Origin: CAISGS01 sp044346445
GTDB lineage: Bacteria; Pseudomonadota; Alphaproteobacteria; Caulobacterales; Caulobacteraceae
Length of the DNA stretch: 7,051 nucleotides
Direction of reading: 5' to 3'
NCBI GenBank assembly: GCA_044346445.1
Contig: JBIIZD010000114.1
Span: forward strand, 1-7,051
In this document: positions 5,605 to 7,051 of the stretch, one piece after another
How positions within the stretch are numbered: the first letter of the stretch is position 1
Layout of the letters: the number at the start of each line of letters is the position of its first letter
Translations under genes and position numbers: made by a program
Notes under the pieces: model-generated
What the model saw: only the letters and a program-made list of their open reading frames with translations
What the model was told of the DNA's origin: nothing
The model's database searches: none

Positions 5605-6147
5605 ATGCGCACCTTGGGACCGGGCTCTGTAGCGAGCCTGTTAAAGACGGTTTTGGATCTGGCCTATTATGGCTTGATCATCGGGGAAGTCATTTTAGCG
5701 CTTGTTTTTTTTGCAATGTTCTTGGCGCACCCCGATGGGGCCATGGTTAACGTCAATCAATTGCAGGGCCTAGAGGGAAAGGTGCGGGCAATGCTTGCCC
5801 GACCTTGGGTCATGCCGGTTATGGCCTTGATGATTAATATTGCAATAATTGGATATATTCTGATTCTAAAACGTCTAAGACAAGTCTTTGCAACGCTTGC
5901 GATTGGCGACCCTTTTCATCCTGATAATGTCGTGCGGTTGCGATACATAGGCGCAATTTTGGTCGGTCTTGAATTATTGGGTTACCTATTTAGCGCCTAC
6001 TTTTGGGTACTTGACCCTACACTACTCCGCGATGAAAAACCCTCAATCAGCCTGTCCGGCTGGTTCTCTATCCTCGTTGTGTTTGTCTTGGCCGAAGTGT
6101 TTCGCGAGGGCGCGCGTTTGCGCCGCGAAGCCGAGCTGACCATTTAG
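5605..6147 (+). CDS. DUF2975 domain membrane protein
   Basis: A 180-residue protein from the preferred start. Four hydrophobic segments are visible at about residues 12-41, 68-88, 112-137 and 150-165, so it is an inner-membrane protein with little outside the membrane. Family marks are the conserved loop GDPFHPDNVVRLRYIG (101-116) between the second and third helices and the C-terminal AEVFREGARLRREAELTI (163-180), which should face the cytoplasm. Function is unknown; the recurrent feature of the family is its pairing with a small Xre regulator, as seen here 12 bases downstream. The frame opens with TTG at 5536 inside the operator region; ATG codons at 5590 and 5605 are better starts, and 5605 has GGGGGCAGGG just before it and fits the position of the first helix. 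Bases 5701-6060 are about 48% GC, well below the neighbouring genes; hydrophobic codon use explains part of this, horizontal acquisition may explain the rest. Confidence 0.85.
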   Translation: MRTLGPGSVASLLKTVLDLAYYGLIIGEVILALVFFAMFLAHPDGAMVNVNQLQGLEGKVRAMLARPWVMPVMALMINIAIIGYILILKRLRQVFATLAIGDPFHPDNVVRLRYIGAILVGLELLGYLFSAYFWVLDPTLLRDEKPSISLSGWFSILVVFVLAEVFREGARLRREAELTI

Positions 6148-6150
6148 GAG
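6146..6150 (+). promoter_or_regulatory. Strong ribosome binding site of the Xre regulator, overlapping the DUF2975 stop
   Basis: AGGAG begins inside the TAG stop codon of the membrane-protein gene and lies nine bases before the ATG at 6160. It fixes the regulator's start and suggests that ribosomes ending on the first gene can feed the second. Confidence 0.75.
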
Positions 6151-6159
6151 CGGCAGGCC

Positions 6160-6387
6160 ATGGCAATCCGTGTTGATCTTGATAAGCGCCTCTATGACCG
6201 GCGCATGTCCCTAACCGAACTGGCCGACCGGGTCGGCGTGACCATTGCCAATCTGTCGATCTTGAAGACCGGCAAGGCCAGGGCGATTCGGTTTTCCACG
6301 CTTGAAGCGCTTTGCCGCGAACTCGACTGCCAGCCGGGCGAGCTCTTGGTGTTTGTGCCGGGTCCCCTGAATGAGGAAGTGGACTAG
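6160..6387 (+). CDS. Small Xre-family (Cro/CI-type HTH) transcriptional regulator, YozG-like
   Basis: A 75-residue protein that is almost entirely one Cro/CI-type helix-turn-helix domain. It starts MAIRVDLDKRLYDRRMSLTE; helix 2 is LTELADRVGV (residues 18-27), followed by the recognition-helix region TIANLSILKTGKA (28-40), then STLEALCRELDCQPGELLVF (46-65), which packs the domain and ends it. There is no ligand-binding or dimerisation domain beyond this, so any signal must come from a partner or from its own abundance. It is co-transcribed with the DUF2975 membrane gene, in the arrangement I recall for Bacillus subtilis yoaS-yozG and many other genomes. The palindromes at 5514-5552 are the likely binding sites. 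Whether it represses its own unit only, or other genes too, and whether the membrane partner sequesters it, are open. Convergent with rph, with a REP-like repeat between. Confidence 0.9.
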   Translation: MAIRVDLDKRLYDRRMSLTELADRVGVTIANLSILKTGKARAIRFSTLEALCRELDCQPGELLVFVPGPLNEEVD

Positions 6388-6403
6388 CCCCATACCCAAT
6401 CTT

Positions 6404-6502
6404 CCCCCCGCCTTCCCCGCGAAGGCGGGGATCCAGTGGGTCGATTACAGGTCGTGCGAAAGGGTCTGGGTCCCCGCCTTCGCGGGGAAAGTGGAAGGGG
6501 GG
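6404..6502. repeat. REP-like inverted pair between convergent genes
   Basis: Two 24-base arms, 6413-6436 and 6466-6489, are inverted copies with a single difference (T6432 against G6470 on the facing arm, a G-U pair in RNA). They are separated by a 29-base loop. Each arm also folds on itself: CCCCGC-GAAG-GCGGGG at 6415-6430 and the equivalent on the right. An outer C6 (6404-6409) faces a G6 (6497-6502), extending the structure to the base before the rph stop codon. The core resembles dispersed palindromic repeats found in many copies in alphaproteobacterial genomes. No T-run follows on either strand, so it is not a canonical intrinsic terminator, though a stem this stable could still impede polymerase or protect the 3' ends of the convergent messages. 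Confidence 0.85.
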
Positions 6503-6503
6503 C

Positions 6504-7051
6504 TTACGCCTCGCCCACAGCCGCTTTTTGCAGGGAGATCAGTTCGCCAATGCCCTTGCGGGCCAGGCCAAACAGGCTGTCAAATTCACCTTGGGAAAAG
6601 CCGCGCTTTTCGCCTGTGGCCTGGATTTCGACAATCTGGCCCTGACCGGTGAGGACGAAATTGGCATCGGCCTCAGCATTGGAATCTTCTTCATAATCAA
6701 GGTCTAGCACCGGTACGTCCTGGTGCACGCCGCAGGAAATGGCCGCCACCACATCCAAGATCGGATCGGCCTTGATCAGGCCTTCGGTCATCAAATAGCG
6801 GGTGGCCAGACGCAGCGCGACCCAGGCCCCGGTAATGGCCGCGGTGCGCGTGCCGCCATCGGCTTGAACCACGTCACAATCGACCGAGATCTGACGCTCG
6901 CCAAGCGCCTTTAGGTCGGTGACGGCGCGCAAGGAGCGGCCAATCAGGCGCTGAATTTCCTGTGTGCGGCCAGACTGTTTGCCTTGAGCCGCCTCGCGGC
7001 GACCGCGCGTATGGGTCGCCCGCGGCAGCATGCCATATTCTGCCGTGACCC
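6504..7051 (-). CDS. rph: Ribonuclease PH, 5' end outside the window
   Basis: The last 181 codons are visible, running in frame to the window edge; the family has about 238 residues, so roughly 55-60 N-terminal residues are missing. RNase PH is a phosphate-dependent 3' exoribonuclease that trims tRNA precursors and helps degrade structured RNA, acting as a hexameric ring. The visible part starts VTAEYGMLPRATHTR and carries the phosphate-binding GKQSGRTQEIQRLIGRSLR segment, the active-site region VDCDVVQADGGTRTAAITGA, then AISCGV, VLDLDYEEDSNAEADANFVL, and the C-terminal GIGELISLQKAAVGEA. The internal ATG at 7029-7031 is not the start, because the frame and family sequence continue upstream of it. 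The stop codon lies one base from the repeat at 6404-6502. On the same strand as rdgB but 1.6 kb upstream of it. Confidence 0.97.
   Translation of the reverse strand, partial: VTAEYGMLPRATHTRGRREAAQGKQSGRTQEIQRLIGRSLRAVTDLKALGERQISVDCDVVQADGGTRTAAITGAWVALRLATRYLMTEGLIKADPILDVVAAISCGVHQDVPVLDLDYEEDSNAEADANFVLTGQGQIVEIQATGEKRGFSQGEFDSLFGLARKGIGELISLQKAAVGEA

Noticed and set aside
6404..6502. CRISPR-like repeat or intrinsic terminator
   Set aside because: There are only two units and they are inverted, not direct, so it is not a CRISPR array. No T-run follows the stem on either strand, so it is not a canonical terminator.
6371..6652. Plus-strand open frames running through the repeat into rph
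   Set aside because: They translate the REP-like element and the antisense of rph; RNase PH on the minus strand is certain.

Overview
This window looks like the chromosome of a GC-rich alphaproteobacterium. The reading rests on protein family resemblance (GshB, HemW, RsmI and RNase PH of alphaproteobacterial type), a dispersed palindromic repeat of the 'CCCCGCGAAGGCGGGG' kind common in that class, and a hand count of only 8 GANTC sites where base composition predicts about 24. GANTC depletion is typical of genomes carrying the CcrM methylase. A stalked or budding relative (Caulobacterales-like) is plausible, but I cannot fix genus or species.

Layout, left to right. Positions 1-724 hold the 5' part of comM/yifB on the minus strand, cut by the window edge. 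A 128-base AT-rich gap follows, containing a perfect DnaA-box 9-mer; a TTAA-N7-TTAA motif of CtrA type overlaps the gshB stop codon at its far edge. Positions 853-4864 are a compact minus-strand housekeeping cluster, transcribed in the order rdgB, hemW, rsmI, yraN, gshB. Neighbouring genes overlap by 4 or 1 bases or lie 5 to 16 bases apart, so it is very probably one operon. Its products cover nucleotide-pool cleaning, heme delivery, 16S rRNA methylation, a nuclease-fold protein of uncertain role, and the last step of glutathione synthesis.

Positions 4893-6387 are a plus-strand block. It starts with a YibF-like glutathione S-transferase, divergent from rdgB by only 28 bases. It continues with a two-gene unit: a four-helix DUF2975 membrane protein and a 75-residue Xre-family regulator. 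The DUF2975 gene is preceded by a perfect 17-bp inverted repeat and a second, degenerate copy 23 bp downstream, which look like operators for the small regulator. This unit is the least understood part of the window. The DUF2975 gene is clearly poorer in GC (about 48% over its middle 360 bases, against about 62% in a sampled line of rdgB).

Positions 6388-6503 separate the convergent regulator and rph genes and are nearly filled by a REP-like inverted pair. Positions 6504-7051 hold the C-terminal three quarters of RNase PH on the minus strand, its 5' end beyond the window. The same-strand rph and rdgB are commonly adjacent in related bacteria (from memory), so the plus-strand block and the REP element may be an insertion into an otherwise conserved gene order.
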